Shown piece by piece: positions 12,591 through 14,446 of a stretch of DNA of 14,446 nt. Numbering within the stretch: position 1 is the stretch's first letter; the number at the start of each line of letters is the position of its first letter. The translations under genes were made by a program, and so were the position numbers. Under the pieces are notes generated by a model. That model was not told the origin of the DNA, ran no database searches, and was given only the letters and a program-made list of their open reading frames with translations. The stretch is from Minisyncoccota bacterium (GTDB lineage: Bacteria > Patescibacteriota > Minisyncoccia > SW-4-49-11): NCBI GenBank assembly GCA_018609785.1, contig JAHEOE010000024.1, positions 1-14,446 on the forward strand, written 5' to 3'.

Positions 12591-13946
12591 AAAGACTACG
12601 CTTTTAATATTAACAAATTCGCGAATACCGTACTCACTAAACTCGCGACCGTATCCGGATTTTTTGACGCCGCCATATGGCATGTGCGGATGAGATCTGA
12701 CCGGCGAATTCACGTATACGTTTCCAGCTTCCAATAACGGAATAAACTGCTTGGCCCGCTCATCATCTTGTGTCCAGATCGAAGCTCCCAAGCCATACCG
12801 TGTATTATTAGCTTGATGAAGAGCTTCTTCCTCACTCTTAACAGCCATAACCGGTGCCACCGGACCAAACACTTCTTCGGCCCACACCGGCATGGTGGAC
12901 GTAATACCGGTTAGCACAGTGGGCTGATAAAACCAGCCTTTCCGCGGTGCCCGGTCACCGCCGGTAACGACCTGCGCTCCCTGCTCAACGGACTCATTCA
13001 CCTGACGTTCCACCTCTTCGAGGCCACCATACGTAGCCAGAGGACCTAACGTAGTTTCCGGATTGAAGGGATCATTTAGGGCAACTTTCTTGACTTCTTT
13101 GTGAAGTTCCGTCAGAAACTCTTCAAATACTTCTTCCATCACAATAAACCGTTTGGCGGAATTACAGCTTTGACCGCAATTTCGGAAACGTGACTTTGCC
13201 GCGTTTTGCGCTGCTAATTTTACATCTGCGTCCTCCAAAACGATAAACGGATCGCTCCCGCCAAGCTCCAAAACTTGCGGTTTAATTTCATCACCCGCAA
13301 TCGAGGCAACGGAACGTCCGGCGCGTTCACTCCCGATAACTGCCACACGTGCCACACGTTCGTCACGAATAATGTTTTCCACATCTCTCGTTTCTATAGC
13401 CAAGTTTTGAAGAACACCGGTCGGGAACCCGGCCGCTTCGAACGCCTGTTCCAACGTTTGCGCGATACGCGGCATATTCGAGGCATGCTTCAACAGAACG
13501 GTATTTCCCGCCATCAACGCCGGGATTGCCGCCCGCAGTCCCAAATAAAACGGAAAGTTCCACGGAGCGATCGAAAGAACAACTCCAACCGGATCAAACC
13601 GCACATAACTTTCACGCGCTCCGATATCTCGTTCATCCGGAGCAAGAAAACGCGCGGTATGCTCGGCATAATACTCCGCCTCCCAAGCCACTTTTTCTAT
13701 TTCTCCTTGAGACTGAGAAATGGGCATCCCCATCTCTTCGGTGATCAGCTCGGCAAATCGCTGTTGATGTTTACGCATATGCGCGGCAAGAGACTGCATC
13801 AACCGCGCTCGCTCTTCAATATCAATCTGTCGCCAAGTATCAAACGCTTCTTGAGCCCGTTGAATTGTTTCTTCTTGCTCCCGCTCCGAAAGGGGAGAAA
13901 CTTCTGTAATAATTTCTTCCGTACTGGGATTGCGCGAAATGAGCAT
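12585..13946 (-). CDS. NAD(P)-dependent aldehyde dehydrogenase, succinate-semialdehyde type
   Basis: Oxidises an aldehyde to the acid with NAD(P)+. The 453 residues are typical of the shorter succinate-semialdehyde dehydrogenase (GabD1-like) group. Key residues: Asn130 in IAPWNFP, Lys153 in LLKHAS, the nucleotide-binding GSERAGR (205-211), general base Glu227 in LELGGSDPF and catalytic Cys261 in NCGQSCNSAKRF (256-267). EEVFGPVAPV and the C-terminal YGGVKKSGYGREF are also intact. Substrate cannot be fixed from sequence alone. The gene ends with TAG, which lies inside the end motif of a repeat. Start ATG is at 13946 with an extended -10 promoter about 30 bases upstream. It appears to be monocistronic. 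Confidence 0.95.
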   Translation of the reverse strand: MLISRNPSTEEIITEVSPLSEREQEETIQRAQEAFDTWRQIDIEERARLMQSLAAHMRKHQQRFAELITEEMGMPISQSQGEIEKVAWEAEYYAEHTARFLAPDERDIGARESYVRFDPVGVVLSIAPWNFPFYLGLRAAIPALMAGNTVLLKHASNMPRIAQTLEQAFEAAGFPTGVLQNLAIETRDVENIIRDERVARVAVIGSERAGRSVASIAGDEIKPQVLELGGSDPFIVLEDADVKLAAQNAAKSRFRNCGQSCNSAKRFIVMEEVFEEFLTELHKEVKKVALNDPFNPETTLGPLATYGGLEEVERQVNESVEQGAQVVTGGDRAPRKGWFYQPTVLTGITSTMPVWAEEVFGPVAPVMAVKSEEEALHQANNTRYGLGASIWTQDDERAKQFIPLLEAGNVYVNSPVRSHPHMPYGGVKKSGYGREFSEYGIREFVNIKSVVFK

Positions 13947-13975
13947 AAACGTATTCTTAGCTTTTCTTTATACTC

Positions 13976-13984
13976 ATTATATCA
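13976..13984 (-). promoter_or_regulatory. Extended -10 promoter of the aldehyde dehydrogenase gene
   Basis: The minus strand reads TGATATAAT, an extended -10 with a perfect TATAAT. A weak TTGGTT lies 15 bases further upstream. Transcription would start near 13969, about 22 nt before the ATG. The rest of the 103-base spacer 13947-14049 shows no clear terminator for the upstream rmuC. Confidence 0.55.
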
Positions 13985-14049
13985 TGAAAGGACATGAACC
14001 AACCTCCCTGTTTCCCTAAAGCTCATCCCTGGTTATCCATACTCTTCTT

Positions 14050-14446
14050 TTATTCTTCTCCACTTGATGGTTCCTCCAGAGAATGTTCTTCGCTGGGGGG
14101 AGTTATCTTCTCTACCCGATTCAGCTTGCCTTGAATATTCCGGTATTTGCTGGAGCCTTTGTCGATCGTGTTCCCCGCCTCATCAAGCTTCTTTTTAGCT
14201 TTCTCAAGAATTTCCCCGAACCGATGGAATTCGGTCTGCACTTCATTAAGTGTATTCCAAATTTGACTGGTCTGTTTCTGAATAGCCAATGTTCGAAATC
14301 CCATTTGAAGACTATTCAGGAAAGCGGTAATTGTCGTCGGTCCGGCAACCACCACACGATAATCGCGCTGTAAACTCTCAATCACCCCGTTACGTTTGAG
14401 GACCTCGGCATATAATCCTTCCACCGGCAAAAACATAATCCCAAAA
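14050..14446 (-). CDS. rmuC: RmuC-like protein, C-terminal part
   Basis: RmuC proteins carry a nuclease-like fold, and in E. coli loss of RmuC raises inversion at short inverted repeats. Only the C-terminal part of about 131 residues lies in the window; the frame is open to the edge (FGIMFLPVEGLYAEV), so the start is outside. Family signatures are MFLPVEGLYAEVL, LQRDYRVVVAGPTTITAFLNS, LQMGFRTLAIQK and the coiled segment FGEILEKAKKKLDEAGNTID. The tail is acidic. The link to inverted repeats is notable given the palindromic elements in this window, but no direct connection is shown. Confidence 0.93.
   Translation of the reverse strand, partial: FGIMFLPVEGLYAEVLKRNGVIESLQRDYRVVVAGPTTITAFLNSLQMGFRTLAIQKQTSQIWNTLNEVQTEFHRFGEILEKAKKKLDEAGNTIDKGSSKYRNIQGKLNRVEKITPPSEEHSLEEPSSGEE

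Noticed and set aside
12432..12737. Plus-strand open frame of 101 codons starting in the repeat region
   Set aside because: It begins in repeat modules and runs antisense into the aldehyde dehydrogenase; no family resemblance.

Overview
The window looks like part of a small bacterial chromosome, most plausibly a member of the candidate phyla radiation (Patescibacteria). This rests on short AT-leaning spacers, weak or absent Shine-Dalgarno sequences, short leaders, a membrane-anchored solute-binding protein with no permease beside it, and a compact mixture of housekeeping genes. The placement is an inference without any marker-tree support. Fifteen protein genes are recognisable. No tRNA, rRNA, CRISPR array, transposase or prophage gene was seen.

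Layout. Positions 1-600 hold a small anchored hypothetical protein. Positions 601-880 are a convergent spacer made of repeat modules. A P-type cation ATPase (minus strand) follows to about 3.6 kb, preceded on its 5' side by a minus-strand terminator and a 150-bp palindromic repeat. From 8930 down to 3917 the minus strand carries one long gene run: lemA, htpX, pyk, secE, nusG, rplK, rplA. It mixes membrane quality control, glycolysis, protein export, transcription elongation and two ribosomal proteins. A divergent promoter pair at about 8.96-9.03 kb also drives a plus-strand operon: a PF04020-like membrane protein, secG, a family-5 solute-binding protein and rsmE. After rsmE comes a 444-bp convergent spacer full of repeat modules, then an aldehyde dehydrogenase and the C-terminal part of rmuC, both on the minus strand.

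Two things stand out. First, rplK (ribosomal protein L11) has an in-frame UAG at codon 112. The same frame continues through the conserved L11 C-terminus to a UAA, giving the canonical length of 141 residues. L11 is known in E. coli to be needed for efficient RF1 termination at UAG, so this may be a readthrough-based feedback switch comparable in logic to the prfB frameshift. An error or a nonsense mutation remains possible. Second, three non-coding spacers contain a modular family of structured repeats. Two inverted copies of a palindromic element (3723-3891 and 12153-12314) share an almost identical core. Two copies of a hairpin-chain module (686-773 and 12340-12430) keep their stems while the stem sequences differ, a covariation-like pattern suggesting selection on secondary structure.

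How the genes relate: secE and secG are both present but in different operons. nusG-rplK-rplA keep the classical bacterial order, with a likely internal promoter before rplK as in E. coli, but rplJ and rplL do not follow. lemA-htpX is a commonly seen membrane-protease pair. Thirteen of the fifteen genes end in UAA and two (pyk, aldehyde dehydrogenase) in UAG. None ends in UGA.
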